A stretch of DNA of 64,000 bases, from the NCBI RefSeq assembly GCF_011397635.1, contig NC_064775.1, forward strand, positions 15,513,452 through 15,577,451, written 5' to 3'. This document shows positions 1 through 10,497 of the stretch, in pieces. The notes under the pieces are model-generated. The model saw only the letters and a program-made list of their open reading frames with translations, did not search any database and was not told the origin of the DNA. Source of the DNA: Epinephelus fuscoguttatus. Taxonomy: Eukaryota; Chordata; Actinopteri; Perciformes; Serranidae. The position numbers and the translations under genes are program-made. Numbering within the stretch: the first letter of the stretch is position 1; each line of letters opens with the position of its first letter.

Positions 1-390
1 CTCTCTGCAGTAAATGTTAATGAAGTGGAGAGAGATCAAAGTGGAATTAAAAGTGGAGAAACTGCTCTGCCACCCACTGAGATGAGTGGACTTTGTAGCA
101 GTCATGTGTGATGCTGGATTAAATCTATCAAACATGCAGCAGCTACAAAACTGCCTGTGTGTCTCTGGTGGCTCGTGATGACTTGGTAAAGGAGAGGAAG
201 TACAGTATTTCTACACCGCAATGAAAGCATTCTGACTGATGTCACGCATAGTTACACAACAAAAACAACTTCAAGTCTATTATGAACTGATGAAACATAG
301 ATGGATAATGCAGCTTCTTTACTTCACTTTACATTAAGTATAAAAAGTAAGTCTTATATAGGGCTGCCACTAAATCTGTATGGTATATTC
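1..390. other. unannotated flank
   Basis: AT-rich sequence with no coding region, RNA gene or repeat that I can support. Confidence 0.5.
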
Positions 391-1328
391 TATTCATCCA
401 ACCATTTTCAACTGCTTATCCAGCAGGCTGAGCAAAGCACCCCAGATGTCCTTCTCCCCAGCAACGCTTTCCAGCTCCTCCTGGGGGACCCCAAGGTGTT
501 CGCAGGCCAGATGAAATATGTAATCCCTCCAGCATGTTCTGGGTCTGCCCCGGGGCCTCCTACCAGTGGGACGTGCCCAGAACATCTCCAACAGGAGGTT
601 CCCAGGAGGCATCCTGATCAGATGCCTGTACCTCCTCACCTGACCTCTTTCGACACAAAGGAGCAGCTGCTCTACTCCGCGCTCCCTCCAGATGTCCGAG
701 CTCCTTACCCTATCTCTAAGGCTGAGCTCAGCCACCCCATGGAGGAAACTCATTTTGGCTGCTTGTATCTGGAATATCATTCTTTTGGTCACTACCCAGA
801 GCTCATGACCACAGGTGAGGGCTGGGACATAGATGGAGCAGTAAACCAAAAGCTTTGCCTTCTGGCTCAGCTTTCTCTTCACCACAACAGTCCAGCAGAG
901 CACCCGCATCACTGCAGACGCTGCACCAAACCATGATCCGTCTCACACTTCATTCTACCCTCGCTCATGAACAAGACCCTGAGATGCTTGAACTCCCTTG
1001 CTTGAGGCAGCAACTCTCTCCCAACCTGGAGGGGACAATCCACCGGTTTCCGACAGAGAACCATGGCCTCAGATTTGGAGGTGCTGACTCTCATCCCAAC
1101 CGCTTCACACTCGGCTGCAAACCGCCCCAGTGCGTGCTGGAGGTCACGGTGTGATGAAGCCAACAGAACCACATCATCTGCAAAAAACAGAGATGCAATT
1201 CTAAGGTTACCAAACTGGACCCCTTCCTCCCCCTGGCTCCTGTCCATGAATATCACAAACAGACTCAGGGACAAGGGACAACCCTGGCGGAAGGTATGGT
1301 ATGTTCTTGGACACCATCTCGAAACCAT
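391..1328 (-). mobile_element. decayed non-LTR retrotransposon (LINE) reverse transcriptase, 3' part
   Basis: Read on the minus strand, 1328 to 909 encodes the end of a reverse transcriptase palm domain: a QGCPLS-type motif, then the FADDVVLLASS block with the catalytic F-A-D-D, then a segment around RVSTSKSEAMVL. In another frame, 912 to 394 continues into the C-terminal region with a YVPALTCGHELW segment and a PRGRPRTCWRDYI motif of the kind common at the C-terminus of RTE- and Rex-like fish LINEs. The frame change between the two parts and the missing 5' part show that it is dead and 5'-truncated. Its 3' end lies near 391-421, where the minus strand reads GGATAAGCAGTTGAAAATGG followed by a short TGGATGAA-type tail. 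The clade assignment is uncertain. Confidence 0.85.
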
Positions 1329-1364
1329 GCCATTTATTTAGCCCTGCGATAGTCTAGATCTGCC

Positions 1365-1456
1365 TAGGCTGTACCCTACCTCTCGCCCTATGTCAGCCGG
1401 GATAGTCTCGAGCCCCAACTGGATAAGCGGTTACAGAAGATGAATGAATGAATGCC
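1365..1456 (+). mobile_element. LINE 3' tail in opposite orientation
   Basis: The stretch reads GCCCTATGTCAGCCGGGATAG, then ACTGGATAAGCGGTTACAG and three ATGA repeats. This is the characteristic 3' end of a very common fish LINE group. It points right, while the reverse transcriptase fragment to its left points left, so these are two insertions or one rearranged insertion. Confidence 0.75.
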
Positions 1457-1526
1457 ATTTATTTATTGCTATTTTTAAGATTATTGTATTTGTTCATATA
1501 CATTTCAAACTGGGATTTGATTTATT

Positions 1527-1554
1527 TCATTTTATTTTATTTTATTTTATTTTT
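1527..1554. repeat. (TTTTA)n microsatellite
   Basis: Pentanucleotide TTTTA repeats about five times just upstream of the presumed etv5 promoter. Confidence 0.8.
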
Positions 1555-1647
1555 ACTTACTGATTTAATGGAATGGCGGTGCTGGCCCTTTAAGAGAGCT
1601 GTGGAACCATGAATGAAACGCAGCCATTCATAAAAAACACAAGGGAC

Positions 1648-1790
1648 GGACGTCAGCGCAGTCTTGAAGATGATTGGCTGGCCCTTTGACTGACTTTGTC
1701 CTCCAGCCAATGGCAGGGCAGCACAGGGCTCGGCTGTGGATCCAGCCATCAGAGCTCTTCATTGAGAAAAATCCACAGCCGAGTTTTAAT
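1648..1790 (+). promoter_or_regulatory. etv5: presumed etv5 promoter
   Basis: The region before the likely first exon holds a cAMP-response-like GGACGTCAG at 1648-1656, an inverted CCAAT box (ATTGG, 1673-1677) and a direct CCAAT box (1707-1711), with no clear TATA box. The transcription start is not visible from sequence. The role is inferred from position upstream of a good splice donor and the downstream coding exons. Confidence 0.5.
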
Positions 1791-1865
1791 CCGAGGAGCT
1801 GCAGGGGATGTAGGGGAGGAAATCTGCGGTTATTTTTCACACTGACAAGAAACTTCACTTCCCAG
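1791..1865 (+). other. etv5: probable non-coding first exon of etv5
   Basis: The sequence ends TTCACTTCCCAG followed by the consensus donor GTGAGT at 1866. No ATG-initiated reading frame here would join the downstream ATG exon, which has its own in-exon start codon, so this would be a 5'UTR exon spliced to 5039. The left boundary is arbitrary because the transcription start cannot be seen. Confidence 0.5.
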
Positions 1866-2852
1866 GTGAGTCCTGCATTGTTATTACATCACTTTTTACA
1901 AACAGAGTTCACGCGTGGGCTTGTTTTTGCCTTGTTTAGTTACATAAACCGCATCGTCGCGGTTTGTTGCTGGCTGTGAGGGAGCAGGTATGGGTTCGGA
2001 GGCGAACGCCATTTTCTAAAAATCAAAGGCAACATTGCGTCCATTTCCCCGCATCTGTCAGCCGTGCAGCGCGGTATATCCGTCTGCAGCAGCTGTCTGT
2101 ACGGCCTGCTAGCATCGTGGATCTTAGCACAGAGGTGCTCTGTGACAAATTTCTCAATGGTGAGCTGGTGTGCCCCCCTCCTCCTCCTTCCTTCTCCTCC
2201 TGCCAGGATCAAGTTTCACTTCATTGAGAAAAACAAGGAGGCGCTTTCTCCCGTGCGTCACGCCAAACTCCATTCACAAATCTTTGATTTTTGTTTTTGT
2301 GCTGCTTACAGTCAACCTAACGGGTCGTAAACACCACGAGTAAGAGTCATATGACTTCATTTAGTTTGCGTCATTACAGCAGATCAACCAAACTTTAATT
2401 ACAATTTTTTGTTGGTTATTTAGAGGATATTCTTCCAACAAAATCAGTAGTAGGGAGAGGGTGTTGTTTACTTACGGAAACCACTGCTTTCATCAAAGGA
2501 ATGTGACTTCCGTGTGCTGTGATACCATCCAACAATTATGAGATAAAGTTGAGACTTTTCATCTTATTCTGTAGCTTGAGTTTAGTCTGATTAACTTCTT
2601 GAAGATGGGCTTGGATTGTTTTTAAGCCTACAAAGACATAACAGTTGAAATCTTGCTGGACCAGACTCAAAAGACTAAACTAGTGTTTTTAAGATTATAA
2701 CCCATCTCACTGTCACCTGTGTGAATGGGAAGCTTGTTACTGTCTGATGTTATAACAACAAGTACAAATCTGAAACACTATTGAAGTTTAAAGTTACAGT
2801 ATAATATCAACTTTATAGCTTTACAACTCCTTCTTTTCTTTCTTTGTCTTCC

Positions 2853-2881
2853 TCATCATCATCATCATCATCATCATCATG
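2853..2881. repeat. (ATC)n microsatellite
   Basis: About nine consecutive CAT/ATC trinucleotides in the first intron of etv5. Confidence 0.9.
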
Positions 2882-3606
2882 TGTTGACGCCTGAGCCAGC
2901 TCATTCACTCAAGCATAGGTGCAGAGCTCAGGGGGACACAAGGGACACATCCCCGTCAATTGAAAGTAGCCAAGGACTTATATTTTGATGAATTTAAAGA
3001 CATTTCCACCATAAATTGCTGCAGACAAATGTCTGCATAGATATCCACCAAAATGAGGAAATGAAGTGTTTGACGCTCGAAATTTCCTAGGGGAGGACTC
3101 CAAACTCTCCATGTTTTTCATGTGTCACCTCCGGTGTTGAAACCAAACCTACTCCCTTACACTCACTAAAACTGTGAGTTGTGCTTGAAAGCTCAGAAAA
3201 AAACTGGTACCTTCTGAGTTGAGATTATTTCGTCACACACAACAACGATTTTATTCTTAAACATCAGTTTTCTGTTTTATATGACTGACATATACATCAT
3301 CATCCCCCTCCAGTACAACCAGATTAAGTCCAGCTGTGTTCTGGATACTCCCTTAATTGTGGAACTGTTCCTTTAACAGGGTGTCAGCAGGTCCTTAACA
3401 ACGCTTAAAGGTCCAGTGTGTAGGATTTAGGGGCATCTATTAGCAGAAATGAAATATAATATATATTTTTAGCTACATATAGAGTGGGTCCTCTTCCACC
3501 GCGTCTGCCATGTTGTTCCTACAGTAGCCCAGAACAGACAAACCAAACACTGGCTCTGAACAGAGCCATTCATGTTTTTGTGTTGGCCACTGTAGTTCTC
3601 CTAAAC

Positions 3607-4153
3607 CAGGGGTCGACAAAACATATTTGAGCCTCATAATAATTTTCCTAATCATCTCCTCAGAGCCTTGTAAGTTGAATTCGGCCTATCAACATCGCCA
3701 ACAGATCGTAATAGGCATTTGTTAACATGTTTTAGCACAAGGTGGCTATTCTGCAGTGGGCTATTTTTGATTATTTGGTACTTTGACTTTGCAGCGTTGC
3801 TGAGGAAAGCAAACATATTTGTCCACACACTATTAAATTCTCTGTTTTCCCCTGATACTTTTCCCTTTTTGGATTTGGAATCCACAGCTAGCCTAGCTAG
3901 GAAGACTCAAGACTACTGTAGACATGGCTAGTGATGTTTTTTCGGGGGGAAAAGGTGCCAGGCCAGCGACGTATGATGTATGAGCTACTCATTTTTACAG
4001 AATTAAAGAATCACTTTGGGCCCACAACAATAAATGAAAATGAAAATGATAAAAATGAAAATAATGGTTATTCATTTCCACATAATTTTCTGCCAAAACT
4101 TCAGGGAGCAACTGGAGAGGGGCTAAAGAGCTGCATGTGGTTGCCTACACCTG
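3607..4153 (-). mobile_element. nested hAT-superfamily remnant
   Basis: The left end CAGGGGTCGACAAAA and the right end (on the minus strand CAGGTGTAGGCAACC) form imperfect terminal inverted repeats of the CAGGGGTCGGCAA type typical of fish hAT elements. The neighbouring 8-mers TCCTAAAC and TCCTTGGC are only partly alike, as expected for an old target duplication. Most of the transposase gene is missing. Confidence 0.65.
3652..3885 (-). pseudogene. hAT transposase N-terminal fragment
   Basis: The minus strand has an open frame of 77 codons starting at 3885. Its N-terminal part, with KKGKVSGENREFNSVWT followed by a hydrophobic segment, resembles the start of hAT transposases, where a K-rich stretch and an ENRxF..xW block precede a BED-like zinc finger. 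The cysteines of that finger are not preserved and no catalytic domain follows. It sits inside the hAT remnant 3607-4153 and is not a host gene. Confidence 0.5.
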
Positions 4154-5056
4154 TCCTTGGCACACGGGAAAAGTTTCAGTTAATTGCAACCTCAACCCCG
4201 ACCTCACCGTAGTTGCCACTAAATTCTACACACTCTGAAATTCAATTTTATAAACCTTAAGCTTCAAAAGTCATTGTTCTTAAGTTTGAATTTGTAAAGT
4301 CTTAATTGCCTGAAATATTCAATCTAATTTTGTTTATCAATCTTTCAGTTTCTTTTTGGTCAAAATGAGTTATGGTCTGATGTATGAAACAAGTAGGTGT
4401 GTGTGATAAACCAGTATTGATGATAACTGTGATATTCAGAATTGAAAATAAGAATAAAAGCACCTTTACACTGCACTTACCTTGAAAAAGAAAGATACTT
4501 TGTCCAATAATCTTTAAGTCTTAAATTTTTACTTTAAAAAGTATCTGATACCTGCAGACACCTTTTTTATTTATCTTCTAATAAGACAATCTGTCACATC
4601 CACTTATTTCACTTATAAAATGCCTGTAGTATCATTTTGTTAACATTAAAACAAAGATTTACTCCATGATTAGTGATACCAGTCTGATGAAGTACGCAGT
4701 AAAGTCTCCACAGTGCAGCCACACAAGAGGAAAATGAGAGACGTCACAGTTTATTAGATTATAAGGCTGCTTTCTGTTTATCTCCTCAGAACTAGCATCA
4801 CTTATGCAAACATGTTTAAAGGGACACGGCTCGTATTTATGATTTAACGTACAGGAGGTTGCATAACACTGTCACTGACGACAAGGCTTTTATAGCCACT
4901 GTAAACCCTGCTGTGATGTCATGGAGGTTAGAACAGCACAGAGATACATGGAAGAGGTGATAGTGATATGGATGGAGTACTATTGGTGAAGATTAATATG
5001 ATAGGTAGGCTAATGTGTTTTCTAATCTGTCCTTCCAGGGTGAAGACGCCTGCAAC

Positions 5057-8000
5057 ATGGACGGCTTTTATGACCAGCAGGTCCCTTTCGCAGTCCCCGA
5101 GAAGGTGAGTTCATCATCCCGTGCAAGTTGCCGATCAACCACTGATTACATTTTCAATTTGTGTTCACTGAAGTTTTTTAAACTTTTAGAAATGTGATGC
5201 CGAGGGAGCAGAGAGATGTCTCAGCGAGCGGAAAAGGAAGTTCATGGACACAGAGCTGGCTCAGGACACAGAAGGTAGACTCATCATGTCCACATGTGAA
5301 AGTGTTTACTGTGTCAGCGTTTACTGGGCATCAGAGGGAGTGACATGTTTGTCTGTGAGAGGTTCGGAAAGTAACATGGTAGCTCTGTAAAAGTAATATT
5401 GACAACTAACATTACTAGTATTTTAATACAGTTTCATAACTGTGTTGCAGAACTCTTTCAAGATCTGATCCAGCTTCAGGAAATCTGGATCGCAGAAGGT
5501 GAGACCTGCATGCATCACGAAACAAAATTCTATCTATCTAACTGTATCTGTGGGATTGAGTTGATGCACAGTATACAGAAATTCAGTGATGAGAGGAGTC
5601 CTTTAACATCCCGTTTTTATCCCTCTGACAGCTCAGGTTCCTGATGACGAGCAGTTTGTCCCAGATTTCCAGTCCAATAACTGTGAGTAGTTGCTTCTCC
5701 TCTAATATTTATAGAGAGCGCTTGGAGTGGTACGTCAGGGAGCGGATATTTTGTAGAATAACACACATGCTTTATTTATGTCTAGACATCTGAGTGACAT
5801 CTGGAAATAGTCCTCAAGAAATGCACTATGTACACCTGTTTCAGTGAGTCTTACATAGAAACCTACGTGCTCGAGACTATGAGTCACAGATGGTGCTGAC
5901 AATAACAAGAATGGCAGCTTTATGTCAAGTACAGTCCCAGTACTACAGAAATATTCCATACTCCAAATAAATTGCGGCCAGTCCCTAAATTTGGAGAAGC
6001 AGACAGGAGTACTGCCATGGAAGGCAAACAATGTGCTGCTGTGGACAGGGGGCAACATTAAACATATTTTAGCCAACAAAAAAATCTGTCAATTTAAGTG
6101 TAGCTATATGTAGATTATTTTCACTTTAATCATTTCACAGCTTCAATTTGTCAATACCACCAGACTCCATTGACAAAAACACTCATTTAAGCTTGCTGAA
6201 CACAGGAGCTCCTTGTCTCCCACTGCCTCAATCAGCTATGTTTGTTTGTGTTGTTGTGTGATTTTGGCATTTTAAAGAGTTAGTTCAGATTCACCAAAGC
6301 CACACAATAACACAAGCAAACTAACCAGTCAAGGAAGTGGCAAAGCAGAAGCTCCCCTTTTCATCAAACTAAAATTACTATTTTTGCCAATGGAGTTTGG
6401 TGGTTTTGACAAGAGCAGAGTTGGGGAACTGAAACTGTTAACAGATTCCCTGTCAGATAGAACTGACTGACGGAAAATTCGAGTGGTGAAAATATTCTAA
6501 ATATAGCGTAAACCTAGACTGGTATTGTGTTTTTTGTTGTTTTTTTTTTAGGTGGGACTTTTTTAAGGTGGCCAAAATGTGTTTTGCTGCTGACCCCATC
6601 CACTGCAGTGCATTGCTTAGCTTCCATGTTGGTACTCCTGTCTGCTTCTCCAAACTGGGGGCGTGACGACTGCCTTTTACTGTAGATAGTAACTGGCTAT
6701 GGATAAGTACCTCATACAACCCCACTTCAAAAAACCTGAACTATCCCTTTAAGTATCACTCCTCATGCAGAACAGCCATTTTGAGAGCGATTTTCTGTTT
6801 TGTTGGATTAAGATTTCTGATTCATAAACAGTAATTGAGCATTGAGCAGTATTTTGATGCTGAACATATGTTTTAATCACATAATTTGAAAGTACAAGTA
6901 CCTCAGACTTCTACATTACTGAGGCTTTGTACAGTTTTTCCGACAGTCTGTGTGAATGAGTACAATCCATGTACTCTCCAGGGCCAGTGGTGTAAATATG
7001 TCTGTGTTTACTCTCTTCAAGTTGTCTGGTATTACAGTATATGACCTTCACACAGGCGGTGGTTCTCTGCCAATTAAATGATGGTAGTCAATGGTGCAGG
7101 AAATAGAGGGGGGGCTATAAAATGATTTCCAGACACTGTACCTGTACCTTAAAAAATGATGTCACAGATAAGACCTGGGGAAATGGTACATTTCGTGCTG
7201 CTGCCAAACACGTGCTGCATGAATTTATTGCTGTTTGATAGCTGCCTAAACTCAGTGACTCTGGGTGCTGACAATAAATGTGGTGGTGATTGCGCTGTGG
7301 ATGGAAACAGCGCTTCAGAGTCCAGGAAGGCTGAGATCAGATAGGAGGATTTCTTTCTTCTGCTCAAACACAAATCTCACACGTAAGCTGCAGCACTGGA
7401 AACCAGAAATCATTGTTTAACCTTTTGTTTTACCGTCACATCTCTGAATGTAAGACACAGTAGATATTGTATATGATATATTGTGACAAAAATGCCCCGA
7501 GTGGTCAGATTGCAGCCTGTTTCACGGCTGCCGGCTGCAGCGTTCTTGCTCAACACTGGACCCGTTTCAAAAAAGTATATTCCCATTAGTCACCTAGACA
7601 CAAAAACTCAGGAAAAAATATCAAAGTTTCCTTAATAACTAAATATATAATGTTTAATACTATCTTAAAATTCAAATAAAACATATGGATAAAGTCAGGA
7701 ACAAAAGAACAAAATGATTATTATTCATGAGTGTGTTTGTGTTCATGTGTGTGTGTTTGCAGTGATGTTTCATGGACCACCTGTCAGCAAAGTGAAGAGA
7801 GAGCCCAGTCCGTCTAAAGACCTGTCTCCCTGCAGAACGCCTCACCCTGACATGTGCCTTTATAGTTACAGGTATGAAATCAATGTTTTACATCAGTGTA
7901 TCTTATGATGAAATGTGATCTCCAGGAACTTGACATCTCCTCTTCTCTCCTCAGTGCCTGTGACAACAAGCCAGCTGGACTCAAAGATCTGACTCCAGCC

Positions 8001-10497
8001 TCCACACCAGCACAGTGTGGCTCCACCCACCCTGCTGGACTTCCACCTGTACAGAGGCAGCTACAACCTTCTGCCCCGCAGCTGACCAGCAATTGCCCTC
8101 CAAGCCACGTTCCTGCCCTGAGCCCCTCCCACCACCACCACCACCTCCCACAGCTCAACCAAAGCCAGCAGTTTGCTCTGCCACGTCCCCCCGTCAGCTG
8201 CCCCACTGCGTCTTTCAGCACAGAGCAAAGGTCAGACACGATTAAAACTTTTATATGATTTATGTTGGAAACAAAGTTCAAACCCTCAAACCTCCTCCTG
8301 TGTTCTTCCACACTGCAGGTTTCAGCGGCAGCTGTCAGAGCCCTGCTTGTCTTTCCTCCCTCCGGAGAAAACCGTGAACTCACAGTACCAATCTGCGAGT
8401 CGTGATGGTCGACCGATGTATCAGCGCCACCTTTCAGAGCCTCTAGTTCCCCACGGCCCCCGAGTTTTCAAACAGGAGCTGGTGGATCCACGATATACTG
8501 AGCCAGGGCCACCCACTCCAAGTCTGGCCCAGCCCCAGACTGCCTTCAACCATGTCACAATCAAACAAGAACCAAGAGACTTTGGCTTTGACTCAGGTGA
8601 GTGTGTCGTCTGCTACACCTACTTACAGTTGCTTCATTTTGAATGTACAAAAAGACATAATTAAATGGTGCATAATTTTAGTTGAAAGCATTTAGAGACC
8701 AGAAAGCTTGCTTTGTGTCTTCCAGACGTTCAAACCTGCCAGTCGACGTTTGGGAAGTCTTCAGTCATGTACCAGAATAACAGCGTTGGTGAGTTTATGT
8801 GTTTGTCTTTGCTTTGATGTTCTCAGCAGAACAAATGTTAACTCTAATAATATTTAATTTTTTTGCCCCACAGCGTTTGGTCATGACAGAGAGCCACATT
8901 TGTACTATGACGACACTTGTGTTGTACCAGAAAGACTGGAGGGTAAGACAGGATTTGAACTCTAATTACTGCTGCTGATATTTAGAATGAATTCTGACAA
9001 TAGTCATGCCCAAAATGAGTACAAGGCGTCCTCATTGTATCCTATTTGACTCTGTCAACAGCCAAAGTGAAGCAGGAGGGTTTGCCGTACCAGCGCCGCG
9101 GCTCCTTGCAGCTCTGGCAGTTCTTGCTCACACTGCTGGAAAACCCGGCCAACGGACACCTGATAGTCTGGACGGGACGCAACATGGAGTTTAAACTAAT
9201 TGACCCTGAAGAGGTCAGTCGTCGCACAACCCCAGGGCTGTTTTAAAAGGCTTTTAAGGATGAAAATGAACCTAAAGTTGACTGGTTTGGTAAATGAAAA
9301 ATTAAATTATCTTTGTGTTCAGGTGGCTCGGCTCTGGGGGCTTCAGAAGAATCGGCCGGCCATGAACTACGACAAGCTGAGCCGCTCACTGAGGTACTAC
9401 TACGAGAAGGGCATCATGCAGAAGGTAAAGGCACGTTTCACCTCTCTCCTCCAGTGCTCTTAAAGCCCAGACACACCAAACCGACGAAGGCCTCAAGTTG
9501 CCTGTGCCTCTTCCAGAAAGTTGCATCTGAACTCACCGCAAAGACTACAGCCGACAGCCAACTAGCATGTACGTTCTGCTCCTGCGTGAGAGGAAATAAC
9601 TCTCGATAACAGCAGGTGGTGGTAGTCTGTATTTGTCATTCAGAAAGGGAAACCAAAAGACCAACAGGGCGGATTCAAGATGCTCGTTAGCCAGTTAGCA
9701 CATTAACAACACAATCAGATGTTGAAAGAACAAATGATATTTACTGTGTGCTAATGAACATAACACAAACAATTAAGAACCATTTCTGCTGAAGTGCTCA
9801 ATGGCCAAAAATAAAAAAGAATCCCACCTAATATAACAAGTTTGTTTTGATCTCAAGCCCTCTTGACTTTAGTCATTTGTTTATTTTCCTCACTTCGGTT
9901 TCTCCTCTTGTGAGCTGAGGCGAACTGCCAGTCAGAGTGATGTCATTCACCAATGGGCTCCACTGTCCCTGACAACCATTAACAGGCTGAACAGGCTAAA
10001 AAAAAAAAAGTCGACAAGGGCCGACAAGAGCCAATGGTGCAAGACAGACCACAAACACTAAGGCGACAGATGCTTACTGATTGCATTGACCGATGGCCGA
10101 CCATCAGCTTGGTGTGTCAGGGTCTTTGTATGTGCTTACTGGATAAAATCTGAGTTCATGTAACCAAAATCACAAAACTATTGAAATTTGCATTGAATTA
10201 ATCACTTTAAATTCTCAACAAACATCCTTAATTTCTCTCACCCCTGATTGGCCCATCCTTCAGGTGGCTGGGGAAAGGTACGTCTACAAGTTTGTGTGCA
10301 ACCCCGAGGCGCTCTTCTCCATGGCTTTCCCAGACAACCAGAGGCCGAGTCTGAAGGCCGACCCGGACGCCATCCCTCCCCCCAGCGAGGAGGACGGCCT
10401 CCCCCTGCCCAGCTATGAGGAGGAGGGTTCGTACCTGGCTGAAGGCGGGGAGCAGTGCGTCCAGGGACTGGCTTTCCCCGACAGCTACCCATACTAG
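5057..10497 (+). CDS. etv5: ETS translocation variant 5-like transcription factor (PEA3 subfamily)
   Basis: Twelve coding exons join in frame into 504 aa: 5057-5104, 5190-5274, 5451-5498, 5632-5682, 7763-7871, 7955-8230, 8319-8596, 8726-8788, 8874-8942, 9062-9213, 9323-9424, 10264-10497 (acceptor of the first at 5039). All have AG/GT boundaries. The start [11 protein letters not shown] is that of ETV1/ETV5. Residues 43-74 are the acidic activation domain (ELFQDL..QLQE.W). Four sumoylation-type sites lie at K89, K257, K288 and K346, and two COP1-type VP[D/E] degrons at F69-D72 and V337-E339. The ETS domain is about 356-440, with recognition helix residues R414 and R417 in [20 protein letters not shown]5 binds GGAA sites in the nucleus downstream of FGF/ERK signalling. 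Oddities: several changes in normally invariant ETS positions ([11 protein letters not shown]) and a shortened linker before it. The length fits ETV5 (about 510 aa). The a/b paralogue is not resolvable here. Confidence 0.93.
5880..6269 (-). mobile_element. inverted copy of the 6270-6751 TIR element
   Basis: Read on the minus strand, this stretch matches the neighbouring element over long segments: the AATGGAGT(C/T)TGGTGG block near 6160 and 6390, and the ACTCCTGTCTGCTTCTCCAAA block near 6000 and 6640. It lacks an outer terminal repeat, so it is a truncated copy placed head-to-head. The pair forms a large imperfect palindrome centred near 6270 in the fifth intron of etv5. Confidence 0.7.
6270..6751 (+). 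mobile_element. TIR (MITE-like) element
   Basis: The left end TTTAAAGAGTTAGTTCAG and the right end CTGAACTATCCCTTTAA are inverted repeats, of the AAAGGGATAGTTCAG type found at the ends of common fish MITEs. The interior has no transposase. It sits in the intron between the etv5 exons ending at 5682 and starting at 7763. Confidence 0.75.
9464..10123. mobile_element. 660-bp TIR element, copy 1 (etv5 intron)
   Basis: The ends CCCAGACACACCAAACC and, on the minus strand, CCCTGACACACCAAGC are inverted repeats. The interior has no reading frame. Related copies lie at about 40780-41190 and, reversed, at 59716-60095; shared blocks include AAAGAACAAATGATATTTAC. This copy separates the last two ETS-domain exons of etv5. 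Confidence 0.8.

Larger units (their letters stand above)
3405..4240. mobile_element. TIR element, interrupted by a nested hAT remnant
   Basis: The left end reads TTAAAGGTCCAGTGTGTAGG and continues into ATTTAGGGGCATCT. The right end reads GCCACTAAATTCTACACACT, the inverted counterpart. Internal landmarks such as ACAGTAGCCCAGAACAGACA belong to a family I recognise as widespread in teleosts. The element is split at 3607 by another insertion and resumes near 4154. It lies in the first intron of etv5. Confidence 0.75.

Noticed and set aside
7880-8383. 167-codon open frame on the minus strand
   Set aside because: It is the antisense shadow of the proline/histidine-rich etv5 exons 7955-8230 and 8319-8596.
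5057-10497. Assignment of the ETS gene to etv4 or etv1
   Set aside because: The N-terminus [11 protein letters not shown] excludes etv4. ACGVPE-type and [12 protein letters not shown] spacing, the VVPERLE motif and linkage to sema5b favour etv5 over etv1, although the ETS domain is divergent.
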